Shown one piece after another: positions 40,063-46,857 of a stretch of DNA of 61,854 nucleotides. The DNA comes from a virus: IMG/VR virus record IMGVR_UViG_3300031277_000002, positions 1 to 61,854 of that record. The stretch is one strand, 5' to 3'. Position 1 is the stretch's first letter; every line of letters begins with the position of its first letter. Both the position numbers and the translations under genes were made by a program. Below the pieces are notes generated by a model. That model was not told the origin of the DNA and did no database searches. It saw only the letters and a list, made by a program, of their open reading frames with translations.

Positions 40063-40126
40063 ACAACCCTGCTTAATCGAAGTCCTAAGTTCCTACTTGG
40101 GAGGTTATTAGAGATGGTGGGGTTGT
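40063..40126 (+). ncRNA. Structured RNA module B
   Basis: Closing helix ACAACCC (40063-40069)/GGGTTGT (40120-40126); internal hairpin CCTAAG (40084-40089)/CTTGGG (40096-40101). Preceded by a weak promoter-like GTTTAT-N15-TATAAT at 39972-39998. GC content is higher than surrounding DNA. Confidence 0.5.
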
Positions 40127-40133
40127 TTAAAAT

Positions 40134-40215
40134 GTTGCTATGGTAAGATACCGGACCGCATTCCTCACCCCCCTTTCATATCCGGTGAGGAATAAACCTG
40201 TAATGCCATAGCAAC
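40134..40215 (+). ncRNA. tRNA-like RNA module C
   Basis: Closing helix GTTGCTATGG (40134-40143)/CCATAGCAAC (40206-40215) with internal 9-bp helix ATTCCTCAC (40160-40168)/GTGAGGAAT (40185-40193). The closing helix has the same sequence as modules D and F. Confidence 0.6.
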
Positions 40216-40224
40216 AACTTTTAT

Positions 40225-40333
40225 AGTTGCTATGTGTCAGCACCAATGCGCAAGGGATAGCTTAAGAAGTATAACGCCTGAACAACGGGGAGGTCGTGAA
40301 GCTCACGACTTGTAGGGTTATACCATAGCAACT
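40225..40333 (+). ncRNA. tRNA-like RNA module D
   Basis: Closing helix AGTTGCTATG (40225-40234)/CATAGCAACT (40324-40333). Directly inside is a 7-bp helix GTATAAC (40269-40275)/GTTATAC (40317-40323), the position of a T-arm, which encloses a 9-bp hairpin AGGTCGTGA (40291-40299)/TCACGACTT (40303-40311). No TTCRA loop, so not a canonical tRNA. Confidence 0.6.
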
Positions 40334-40479
40334 ATTTTTGATAGTAATTATTTAGGGAATTAAAAAACCATGTAAGTGTGATTTTATAATTAGCCAAATT
40401 ACCAGTTATTTGCGCCGTATTTATAATAGCCCTACACTAGTTTTTATTATCCTTTTCTTTATTCATGTTATATAACTTA

Positions 40480-40521
40480 AACGGGGCACAGTACGTTGTA
40501 TTTTTGTCCCGTTATTTTTTT
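40480..40521 (+). terminator. Rho-independent terminator ending the noncoding region
   Basis: AACGGGGCA (40480-40488)/TGTCCCGTT (40505-40513), a 9-bp stem with one G-T pair and a 16-base loop, followed by a T run. It separates the RNA cluster from the next operon. Confidence 0.82.
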
Positions 40522-40535
40522 AAACGGAATATAAA

Positions 40536-40871
40536 ATGAAAACAACAATTGAAGTAATAGAAGAATATAATCAAGATTGGTTCGTATATACAAAAAAAAT
40601 AAAACACAAAAAAGAAATTTTTAATATAGATCAATCAATAAAAGGTTTTATAAATAGATTTGGATTGTTAAATAAAAAATTATTAATATCAGACAAAGAA
40701 ACTAAAAATTATGACTTTGTTTTAGAATATACTAATAAAAATGATATTGATTTTTCAAATGTTTATTATTGTTGTAATTATTTAGAACTAGTTTTCTGCA
40801 AAGAAGATTTTTATAAAATATTTAAAAATGAACCAAAAGAAATTTTTATTAAAGTATTGGAGCAAAAATGA
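40536..40871 (+). CDS. Hypothetical protein (111 aa)
   Basis: ATG after AACGGAATATAAA. Acidic, beta-rich (DFSNVYYCCNYLELVF); no family. First gene after the RNA cluster. Confidence 0.55.
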   Translation: MKTTIEVIEEYNQDWFVYTKKIKHKKEIFNIDQSIKGFINRFGLLNKKLLISDKETKNYDFVLEYTNKNDIDFSNVYYCCNYLELVFCKEDFYKIFKNEPKEIFIKVLEQK

Positions 40872-41140
40872 AAAGAAAAGATGTTTTTGAGTTAATTAAT
40901 GAAGAAAGGGAGTATCAGAAAGAAAGATATCCTAAAACAGTCAAAACTGATCCAACCCTTTCTACTTCAGATTGGTTGATAATAATTAAAAATTATATTA
41001 GAGAGGCTGAAAATCATATTCACCTTTTAGATAAGCCTTCTGCTAGGGAAAGTATTAGAAAAATTGCTGCAATATGTGTAGCTTGTATGGAACATAAAGA
41101 AACAAAAAGTAGAAAAATAAAAACTATTGAGGAGAAATAA
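40868..41140 (+). CDS. Possible all-alpha NTP-pyrophosphatase-like protein (90 aa)
   Basis: Overlaps the previous gene. FELINEEREYQKERYP, then LSTSDWLIIIKNYIREAENH and ESIRKIAAICVACMEH: the acidic helix layout suggests MazG/DUF-type helical pyrophosphohydrolases, but metal ligands cannot be assigned with certainty. Confidence 0.45.
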   Translation: MKRKDVFELINEEREYQKERYPKTVKTDPTLSTSDWLIIIKNYIREAENHIHLLDKPSARESIRKIAAICVACMEHKETKSRKIKTIEEK

Positions 41141-41304
41141 TGTTAAAAAATAAAGAAATTTTAAAATTGTTAGAAAAAAATACAGAAGCGATTAGAAACT
41201 TTTATGAAGACGCAAAACAAAGGTTGTCGTTTGAAGAAATGGAACAGCTTGACGGAATTATATATGATTGTCAAAAAATAATGGAAATTGTTGAAAAAAA
41301 TTAA
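41140..41304 (+). CDS. Small helical protein (54 aa)
   Basis: ATG overlapping the preceding TAA by one base with GAGGAGAAATA upstream. Helical, charged (EILKLLEKNTEAIRNFYED). Unknown function. Confidence 0.5.
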   Translation: MLKNKEILKLLEKNTEAIRNFYEDAKQRLSFEEMEQLDGIIYDCQKIMEIVEKN

Positions 41305-41321
41305 ATTTTTTTATAATTTTC

Positions 41322-41350
41322 TGGATTAATTAAACAACATGCACTATAAT
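41322..41350 (+). promoter_or_regulatory. Class II phage promoter with leader hairpin (copy 1)
   Basis: TGGATT, 17 bases, TATAAT in the conserved block ATTAATTAAACAACATGCAC before the -10. Downstream leader has a TAAGG/CCTTA hairpin (41358-41376 region) and the RBS AAGCTTGGGAGGCTT. The same promoter plus hairpin occurs at 44855 and 45934; the promoter alone recurs at 56751. Confidence 0.75.
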
Positions 41351-41402
41351 TATTAATGTAAGGCATTTAATACCTTAACATAAAAAGCTTGGGAGGCTTA
41401 AT

Positions 41403-41630
41403 ATGAGTATAAATGGTATAGTAAAGGGTAAAAAAATAAATTATAGGTTTCATAACATGAGTGGAGAACCTATAGTTATAGATGTAAAAAATAATGGTAA
41501 TGTATTAATAATTAGAGACACGCGAGTTTTTCTTGTGGGAGATGTAATCAGAGTTAAATTATTGCCTGAAGATAAATTTTATCAGGTAATGGAACAAAAG
41601 GGATGTTATATTACTTTATGGTCGAATTAA
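41403..41630 (+). CDS. Hypothetical protein (75 aa)
   Basis: ATG after TTGGGAGG. Beta-rich (VKGKKINYRFHNMSGEPIV, VLIIRDTRVFLVGDVIRVK). No family recognised. The first gene of a class II transcript leading to the peptidase. Confidence 0.6.
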   Translation: MSINGIVKGKKINYRFHNMSGEPIVIDVKNNGNVLIIRDTRVFLVGDVIRVKLLPEDKFYQVMEQKGCYITLWSN

Positions 41631-41631
41631 A

Positions 41632-41763
41632 ATGATAGAAAATGAATCTTTAAATCGTCTTCATTTAGTTGAAGATATAATGTATTTAGTTAATACATAT
41701 CCAGAAATAAAAAAAGTAAAAAGATTTTTATCACAACTTGGAATAAAGGATAAGAAATTATGA
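41632..41763 (+). CDS. Small helical protein (43 aa)
   Basis: Starts two bases after the previous stop. Reads MIENESLNRLHLVEDIMYLV, amphipathic helix. ATGA overlap to the M23 peptidase gene, so probably co-translated. Confidence 0.5.
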   Translation: MIENESLNRLHLVEDIMYLVNTYPEIKKVKRFLSQLGIKDKKL

Positions 41764-42626
41764 AAACAGAAACAAAAAAACACATATTAATGCTTTATAT
41801 GATAGTCGCCGGGTTAACTCTTCAGTTAATTATCACGAATATATGTTTTATTCCAAACATATTAAAACTTGAAAAAGAAAACAAAGAGTTGAAAGTAGAA
41901 AACGAAAAACTATCAAGAAATGTAACAAGATTTGAAATTGATCAAAAGTTAAAAATAAATCTTATTCAAAGGCGTGTTACCTGGATTCACAAATTTTTAA
42001 AATCAATGTATCCAGGGTATGATTATCAACAAAAATTTGATGCTGCAGTTGACTCTATGGACAAAGAAGATTTTAATAAAAAATTAAAAGAAATGCCTAT
42101 AGATTTGTTGTCAGCATATGTAGATAATTATTTGATTAAAGAGCATGGTATAAAAAATTATAAACTTATTTCACCTGAGTTTATATACCCAATAGAGCCT
42201 GATAATGCTTATGTCACCCATAAAAATTATGAGTTTGGGATGTGGCATCCTTTAGAAGGAATTCATTCTGGAACAGATATTAACAATAAAGAAAAATCAC
42301 AAGTTTATTCCATTCATGAGGGGGTTATATGGAAAAGTTATTATGATAAATATGGAGGTAATACCATTGAATTAAAATTCGAAATAAAAAATGAAAATGA
42401 AAAAGAATATTATTTTGCAAGATATAGACATGTTACTAATATTTACGTAAAAAAAGGACAATTTGTATCGAAAAAAGACATAATAGCTAGTATCGGAAAT
42501 ACTGGACAATGGTCATTTGGTAGTCATTTACATTTCGAGTTATGGAAATATGAAAATGGAAAATGGATAAACATTAACCCGTTTATGAATGGTACTTATG
42601 GAAACAAGTGGAAAGAAAGAAATTAA
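41760..42626 (+). CDS. M23 family peptidase (LytM-like), membrane-anchored
   Basis: A 288-residue protein with one N-terminal membrane segment (about 9-32), a coiled-coil linker, and a C-terminal M23 domain: HSGTD (H169, D173) and GSHLHFE (H256, H258), the zinc ligands that cleave peptide bridges in peptidoglycan. Could act in lysis or entry. Transcribed by a class II promoter with two small proteins. Confidence 0.85.
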   Translation: MKTETKKHILMLYMIVAGLTLQLIITNICFIPNILKLEKENKELKVENEKLSRNVTRFEIDQKLKINLIQRRVTWIHKFLKSMYPGYDYQQKFDAAVDSMDKEDFNKKLKEMPIDLLSAYVDNYLIKEHGIKNYKLISPEFIYPIEPDNAYVTHKNYEFGMWHPLEGIHSGTDINNKEKSQVYSIHEGVIWKSYYDKYGGNTIELKFEIKNENEKEYYFARYRHVTNIYVKKGQFVSKKDIIASIGNTGQWSFGSHLHFELWKYENGKWININPFMNGTYGNKWKERN

Positions 42627-42680
42627 ATTAAAACGAAAACAATATCATATTATGAGTTAATGGAATATAAAAAGTAAGGA

Positions 42681-42800
42681 ATGACTAATAAAGAAATAGG
42701 TGAAATTGTCGGTGTTACAGCATGTTGTATTAGTCAGCGGGTTAGTTATAATAACAACATAGAAGCAGCAAAGTATATAGTTTATCATAGAAAAAATTAG
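42681..42800 (+). CDS. Small helix-turn-helix-like protein (39 aa)
   Basis: ATG after AAGGA. TNKEIGEIVGVTACCISQRV fits a helix-turn-helix of about 20 residues, with little else. May be a DNA-binding micro-regulator, or the remnant of a homing-nuclease C-terminal HTH. Confidence 0.45.
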   Translation: MTNKEIGEIVGVTACCISQRVSYNNNIEAAKYIVYHRKN

Positions 42801-42821
42801 AAACCTTATGATGAAAAAGTA

Positions 42822-42851
42822 TTTTATTTTTTATTGTTTTTGTCGTATATT
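42822..42851 (+). promoter_or_regulatory. Class I phage promoter (weak -35)
   Basis: TTTTAT, 18 bases, CG-TATATT. The -10 matches perfectly, the -35 has one mismatch. Confidence 0.5.
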
Positions 42852-42870
42852 TATTTAAAGGAAAAAAATT

Positions 42871-43401
42871 ATGATACTATCAGGAAAAGAAATTTATAAA
42901 AGGTTAGGTAATGATATAATAATTTACCCATTTAACAAAGAACAATTGAATCCAAATAGTTATAATTTAAAGCTTCATAACGAATTATTAATTTATAAAA
43001 ACCGCGATTTAGATATGAAAAAGAAAAACAAGCTTTTTTCAACAAAAATTACAGAAAAAGGACTTCGTCTTAGGCCTGGAATTTTATATTTAGGAAGAAC
43101 TGAAGAATATACAAGAACTAATAATTTAGTTCCTGTTTTGTCTGGAAGAAGTTCTATAGGAAGGCTTGGGGTTTGTATACACATAACAGCGGCTTTTGGA
43201 GATATTGGATTTAAAGGATATTGGACCTTGGAAATAACTTGTGTTCAACCTATATGGATTTATCCAAATATTGAAATTTGCCAAATTTATTATCATCAAA
43301 TACTCGGAGAGTTTGAAAAATATTCAGGAAAATATCAGGATAATAAAGAAATACAAGGAAGCATGTTATATAAAGATTTTAAAAAGGGGAGCAATTTATG
43401 A
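42871..43401 (+). CDS. dCTP deaminase-family protein
   Basis: A 176-residue protein with LSGKEIYKRLG, LNPNSYNLKL, SGRSSIGRLGVCIHITAAFGD.GFKGYWTLEI, and QIYYHQI. This is the trimeric dCTP deaminase/dUTPase fold; the central block holds the active-site residues. It would convert dCTP to dUTP (or dUMP if bifunctional), supplying the dUTPase encoded at 38840 with substrate for dTTP synthesis. Confidence 0.88.
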   Translation: MILSGKEIYKRLGNDIIIYPFNKEQLNPNSYNLKLHNELLIYKNRDLDMKKKNKLFSTKITEKGLRLRPGILYLGRTEEYTRTNNLVPVLSGRSSIGRLGVCIHITAAFGDIGFKGYWTLEITCVQPIWIYPNIEICQIYYHQILGEFEKYSGKYQDNKEIQGSMLYKDFKKGSNL

Positions 43402-43712
43402 TAAACATTTTTTTAAATTTGTTTTACCAATTTGTTTATTTTTACAATTTTAATAACGATAACATGTTTTTTAAATTTATTATAGTATTAATAATTTGGA
43501 CTTTTTATTTATTTCTTTATGTTGTTTTTTGGGCTCATTCACGTAACGAATGCAATAAACAACTAGAAAAATTTTATTTTATAAAAAAAGTAATTAAGGA
43601 CGAAATAAAAAAAGTTAAAAATTCTCAAGGAAAATCAGTACATTATAAAACAAAAAAAGAAGTTAAAATTAATACTTTAGAATGGTTGTTAAAACAAATA
43701 AATGAAAAATGA
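43398..43712 (+). CDS. Membrane protein (104 aa)
   Basis: ATGA overlap with the deaminase. Two hydrophobic segments (roughly 4-18 and 23-46) then a charged cytoplasmic part (KKVIKDEIKKVKNSQGK). Possibly superinfection-related or holin-like; unproven. Confidence 0.6.
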   Translation: MINIFLNLFYQFVYFYNFNNDNMFFKFIIVLIIWTFYLFLYVVFWAHSRNECNKQLEKFYFIKKVIKDEIKKVKNSQGKSVHYKTKKEVKINTLEWLLKQINEK

Positions 43713-43917
43713 TTTAAAAGAAGAAATAAAAAGTTTAAAGCCAATCATAAAACTTGCAATGAAATATAAAGCATTGCAAGTTTCTTTTTTTATAAACAAA
43801 AACATGTTTAATCGGGTAAAAAAATATTTTGAATTTAATGGTTTTTCAACAAATACAAATAAATATGGTGAATTAGTTATTAACTGGAAACACAGAAATT
43901 TGTTAAAAAACAAATAA
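43702..43917 (+). CDS. Hypothetical protein (71 aa)
   Basis: Overlaps the previous gene. Basic and helical (LKEEIKSLKPIIKLAMKYKA) with a beta end. Its 3' end carries a class I promoter. Confidence 0.55.
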   Translation: MKNDLKEEIKSLKPIIKLAMKYKALQVSFFINKNMFNRVKKYFEFNGFSTNTNKYGELVINWKHRNLLKNK

Positions 43918-43931
43918 AATAATCGTATAAT
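43902..43931 (+). promoter_or_regulatory. Class I phage promoter
   Basis: GTTAAA, 18 bases, CG-TATAAT, upstream of the second sigma factor gene. Confidence 0.55.
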
Positions 43932-43964
43932 TAATTGTATTATTTTTGTGGAGAAAAAATTATT

Positions 43965-44849
43965 TTGAAAAAAGAAAAAAACATAATTGATATATATAGA
44001 GACTCAATAACAAAATATGAAAAATCAAATAAAAAAATAACAGAAGATGAAGAAAAAAAGTTAATAGTTTTGGCCCAAAATGGATCAAAAAAAGCTTTAA
44101 ACATAGTTGTAAAAAATAATTTAAAATTAGTAATTTTTTTTGCAAATAAATATAGTTATAGAAATAATATAAAAATATATTTTGATGATTTAGTTCAGGA
44201 GGGAAACCTCGGGCTGATAAAATCAATAAAAAGGTTTGACGCAACAAAAAATATAAAATTTTCAACCTATTCTTCTTTTTGGATAAAACAAAAAATTTTA
44301 AGATATATAAAAAATCAACCATTTAATAATTGCCCATTTAGGATTCCTGTTCACGTTGTAGAAAAAATTATTAAATTTAAAAAAATAAAAAACGAACTTT
44401 TTGTAAAACTTGGGAAAGAACCAACTATACAAGATTTGGCTGATCATACAGGGAAAGACGTATCTTATGTTACAAAAATTTTTGATTATTTATATTCAAC
44501 ACTGTCAATTGATCAAGACAATTCTAATGATTGCGCATTACAAGAAATATTGAATTTGAAATCTGAATCTATAATAGAAGATGAAAAAAACGAAGATGTT
44601 AATGATATAATATATAAAAACCAATTATTGGAAATAATTAATAACGATTTTCCAAAAATATTAAGCGAAAAACAAATAGAAATAATAAAAATGAAATTTG
44701 GAATTTATTATGGGAAAAGTTATACACTTGACGAAATTGGACACCATTTTAAAAACACTAAAGAAGGAATAAGAATGATATTAAAATTTTCTTTTGAAAA
44801 GATAAGAAAAAATAAAAAATTATCAGAAAAACTTAAAGATTTTTTATAA
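43965..44849 (+). CDS. RNA polymerase sigma factor (sigma-70 family) B
   Basis: TTG start at 43965 with GTGGAG upstream; the in-frame TTG at 43935 has no RBS. A 294-residue protein. Region 2 (NLKLVIFFANKYSY, DDLVQEGNLGLIKSI, TKNIKFSTYSSFWIKQKI), region 3 (KIKNELFVKLGKEPTIQDLADH) and region 4 (LSEKQIEIIKMKFGIYY, LDEIGHHFKNTKEGIRMI). It differs from sigma A at 22235 in region 4, so it may read another promoter class. It lies next to the class II promoter units. Confidence 0.92.
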   Translation: MKKEKNIIDIYRDSITKYEKSNKKITEDEEKKLIVLAQNGSKKALNIVVKNNLKLVIFFANKYSYRNNIKIYFDDLVQEGNLGLIKSIKRFDATKNIKFSTYSSFWIKQKILRYIKNQPFNNCPFRIPVHVVEKIIKFKKIKNELFVKLGKEPTIQDLADHTGKDVSYVTKIFDYLYSTLSIDQDNSNDCALQEILNLKSESIIEDEKNEDVNDIIYKNQLLEIINNDFPKILSEKQIEIIKMKFGIYYGKSYTLDEIGHHFKNTKEGIRMILKFSFEKIRKNKKLSEKLKDFL

Positions 44850-44854
44850 AAAAC

Positions 44855-44883
44855 TGGATTAATTAAACACAATGCACTATAAT
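44855..44883 (+). promoter_or_regulatory. Class II phage promoter with leader hairpin (copy 2)
   Basis: TGGATT, 17 bases, TATAAT, then TAAGGTA/TGCCTTA leader hairpin and RBS ACTTGGGAG before the next ATG. Confidence 0.75.
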
Positions 44884-44932
44884 TATTAATGTAAGGTATT
44901 TAATGCCTTAACAAAAACTTGGGAGATATAAT

Positions 44933-45163
44933 ATGATAGTAGTAACAAAAAAAGAACTTATAAGAATAGTAAGAGATGTAATGTCTGGTAGATCAGGTCA
45001 TACTATTGGTAACTTCAGAAGAATTAAAAGAGGCGAATGGGAAGTTGAAACATCAATAGGAAATCAATATCCTTTTGATTCTAATTCTTCAAACTGGGCT
45101 AATTTTAGACATGATAGAAACGAAATGACATTGAAAGAAGCAAAAGAATATATAGATGCATAA
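44933..45163 (+). CDS. Hypothetical protein (76 aa)
   Basis: ATG after ACTTGGGAGATATAAT. Contains IVRDVMSGRSGHTIGNF and YPFDSNSSNWANFRHDRN. First gene of a unit in which a structured RNA follows five bases after the stop. Confidence 0.6.
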   Translation: MIVVTKKELIRIVRDVMSGRSGHTIGNFRRIKRGEWEVETSIGNQYPFDSNSSNWANFRHDRNEMTLKEAKEYIDA

Positions 45164-45168
45164 TAACC

Positions 45169-45276
45169 CTCCCAGGTTGCTTAGGGCCTTCGGGTCCCTG
45201 GCTACCTGGGTAAGTAATGCAGCCAACGGAGTGTCGCAAGCCCTCGTATAATGCAGAGCGTAATTTAACTTGGGAG
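45169..45276 (+). promoter_or_regulatory. Structured RNA switch, copy 1 (SD-sequestering)
   Basis: CTCCCAGGT (45169-45177) can pair either with ACCTGGG (45204-45210) or with ACTTGGGAG (45268-45276), the Shine-Dalgarno of the next gene. Inside the first helix is an AGGGCC-TTCG-GGTCCCT hairpin. GGTTGC (45175-45180) can pair with GCAGCC (45219-45224). It is GC-rich in AT-rich DNA and recurs at 46434. Confidence 0.8.
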
Positions 45277-45283
45277 TAAAAAT

Positions 45284-45457
45284 ATGACTAGATATTTTAA
45301 TAACTATAAAGAAGCGTTAGAGTTTGCTAAAGAATTAAAAATTGATGAGCCTGAATACGCTGACGATGTTCAGGTTTCAGAAACATGTTCTATATCTTTT
45401 GGAATATGGTCAAGAAAAGATTTAGGAAATTATGTAGTAACTAATGAAACAGAATAA
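45284..45457 (+). CDS. Small protein regulated by RNA switch (57 aa)
   Basis: ATG seven bases after TTGGGAG, which is the 3' arm of the RNA element. Sequence MTRYFNNYKEALEFAKELKI, then acidic DEPEYADDVQVSETC. Small acidic protein of unknown function. Expression would depend on the RNA fold. Confidence 0.6.
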   Translation: MTRYFNNYKEALEFAKELKIDEPEYADDVQVSETCSISFGIWSRKDLGNYVVTNETE

Positions 45458-45470
45458 TAAGGGTTGAATT

Positions 45471-45734
45471 ATGAATGCTAATATTATTTATGATGTCATT
45501 AATTATAAAGATGGTTTTGGTAAAGTAATATGCTTAGAATTCATTAATAAAGACAGAAAAGTTGTAAAAAAAATTACTGATGATTATTATGAGGAATATA
45601 AAAGAGATACAAACGGAATAGTTTCTGAATATAAAGATTCAACTGGGTATAGATATAAAATAAAAAAATCTATAAAAGATATAAATAAAGAGTTTTCTAA
45701 CAACATTAAATCTTTTTTGAGAGATTTAAAATGA
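45471..45734 (+). CDS. Hypothetical protein (87 aa)
   Basis: ATG after AAGGGTTGAATT. Predicted beta then helix (DGFGKVICLEFINKDRKVV, EYKDSTGYRYKIKKS). Overlaps the next gene. Confidence 0.55.
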   Translation: MNANIIYDVINYKDGFGKVICLEFINKDRKVVKKITDDYYEEYKRDTNGIVSEYKDSTGYRYKIKKSIKDINKEFSNNIKSFLRDLK

Positions 45735-45928
45735 CAGATATTCAAATAAAAAACTGGAAACATTTTATGAATGATCAAATAGAAGAAATAAAAAAACACA
45801 ATTGGATAGAATCTGAAAAGGCAGGACGAGATGTAAGTTGTGTTTCAAATTATGAATGGATAAACAAGTATGCAAAAAAATTCAAAGATGAATGGTTGTT
45901 AAATCATCCAGATGAAAATTTTTTATAA
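45731..45928 (+). CDS. Conserved small phage protein (65 aa)
   Basis: NWKHFMNDQIEEIKKHNW, DVSCVSNYEWINKYAKKFKDEW. This resembles the small protein at 56594 (FMHDQEIEILKY, WIKKYAKKFRNKW), so the two are paralogues and likely belong to a conserved phage family of unknown role. Confidence 0.6.
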   Translation: MTDIQIKNWKHFMNDQIEEIKKHNWIESEKAGRDVSCVSNYEWINKYAKKFKDEWLLNHPDENFL

Positions 45929-45933
45929 TTTTC

Positions 45934-45962
45934 TGGATTAATTAAACAACATGCACTATAAT
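45934..45962 (+). promoter_or_regulatory. Class II phage promoter with leader hairpin (copy 3)
   Basis: TGGATT, 17 bases, TATAAT; near-identical to copy 1, followed by TAAGGTA/TACTTTA and AAGCTTGGGAGGCTT. Confidence 0.75.
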
Positions 45963-46014
45963 TATTAATGTAAGGTATTTAATACTTTAACATCAAAAGC
46001 TTGGGAGGCTTAAT

Positions 46015-46428
46015 ATGAAATTTTATAAGATTGATGGACATTATACTACATATGTATCAATTGATGATACAATACAAGCGACCGTTGAAGATGCAATTAA
46101 TGCAGATTGGTCATTAGATGATATATATGGGTCATCATTGTACGAATATCTTGATGAAAACGGTGAGTTATTAAAATCAGAACTTGATGAAAATCTTGGT
46201 GATTATATTATTGTTTCATATTGGGATGGTAATAATTGGCAACATGATTTTTATGACAGATGTGAGCTTAAAATAGTAGAAGGCGAAGTAATTTCATTAT
46301 CACATCCTTCACCAGCATATTATTTTAATTATGAAATAGCACTAGAAGATGGTGAAAAAATAAAAGTAACCCAATCAAACATGTCTGGATCATTATCACC
46401 TTATTATAGAGAAGATACAGAAGAATAA
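46015..46428 (+). CDS. Hypothetical acidic protein (137 aa)
   Basis: ATG after TTGGGAGG. Acidic (SLYEYLDENGELLKSELDEN, VEGEVISLSHPSPAYY). Unknown function; followed six bases later by the second RNA element. Confidence 0.6.
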   Translation: MKFYKIDGHYTTYVSIDDTIQATVEDAINADWSLDDIYGSSLYEYLDENGELLKSELDENLGDYIIVSYWDGNNWQHDFYDRCELKIVEGEVISLSHPSPAYYFNYEIALEDGEKIKVTQSNMSGSLSPYYREDTEE

Positions 46429-46433
46429 CAACC

Positions 46434-46540
46434 CTCCCAGGTTGCCTAGGGCTTTCGAGCCCCGGGCTATCTGGGTGAGTAATGCAGCCGACGGCGGTCA
46501 CAAGCCCGCGCGTAATGCAGAGTGAAAAATAACTTGGGAG
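46434..46540 (+). promoter_or_regulatory. Structured RNA switch, copy 2 (SD-sequestering)
   Basis: CTCCCAGGT (46434-46442) can pair with ATCTGGG (46469-46475) or with ACTTGGGAG (46532-46540), the RBS of the next gene. The hairpin is GGGCT-TTCG-AGCCC here, whereas copy 1 has a C-G-closed version: a compensating change. Core AGTAATGCAGCC and CAAGCCC...TAATGCAG blocks are shared with copy 1. Confidence 0.8.
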
Positions 46541-46547
46541 ATATAGA

Positions 46548-46703
46548 ATGGAACAATTAAATGAATTAAATGAAAAATATACAAATAATCGTATTGTTGC
46601 ATATCGAATTATTGATTCTATTGATAAATCAGATTTACTTGATTTATCATATGATGAATTATTGTGTCTTGCAAAATCAATTGTTGATGAAATTTATAAT
46701 TAA
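46548..46703 (+). CDS. Small protein regulated by RNA switch (51 aa)
   Basis: ATG seven bases after the TTGGGAG arm of the RNA element. Helical acidic protein MEQLNELNEKYTNNRIVAYR then SIDKSDLLDLSYDEL. It occupies the same position relative to the RNA as the gene at 45284, though the proteins do not look alike. Confidence 0.6.
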   Translation: MEQLNELNEKYTNNRIVAYRIIDSIDKSDLLDLSYDELLCLAKSIVDEIYN

Positions 46704-46803
46704 CCCTGATGAGTCTTTGAAAATTAAGACGAAACACGCTTTTAACCAAGCGTGTCGGTTATATAAATTAAAAGTTTGGGAATTAATTTTTGGAGAAAAT
46801 TAA
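46687..46803 (+). CDS. Possible small basic protein (38 aa)
   Basis: Overlaps the end of the preceding gene without a clear RBS. Reads MKFIINPDESLKIKTKHAFN then ACRLYKLKVWELIFGEN. A perfect 8-bp hairpin (ACACGCTT/AAGCGTGT, 46734-46755) lies inside. Could be read-through coupled or spurious. Confidence 0.3.
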   Translation: MKFIINPDESLKIKTKHAFNQACRLYKLKVWELIFGEN

Positions 46804-46857
46804 CCTCTAATGATTTTAGTTTCATTAGATAATAAAACAAAATACGGGAGTAAAATA

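Noticed and set aside
45244-45252. TCGTATAAT inside RNA element copy 1 resembles a class I -10 box
   Set aside because: No GTTTAT 17-18 bases upstream and the second RNA copy has CGCGCGTAAT there, so the match looks coincidental.
46570-46803. 77-residue + strand frame overlapping the 46548 gene
   Set aside because: The upstream part is out of frame with a gene that has a strong RBS behind the RNA element; only its last 38 codons remain as a weak candidate.
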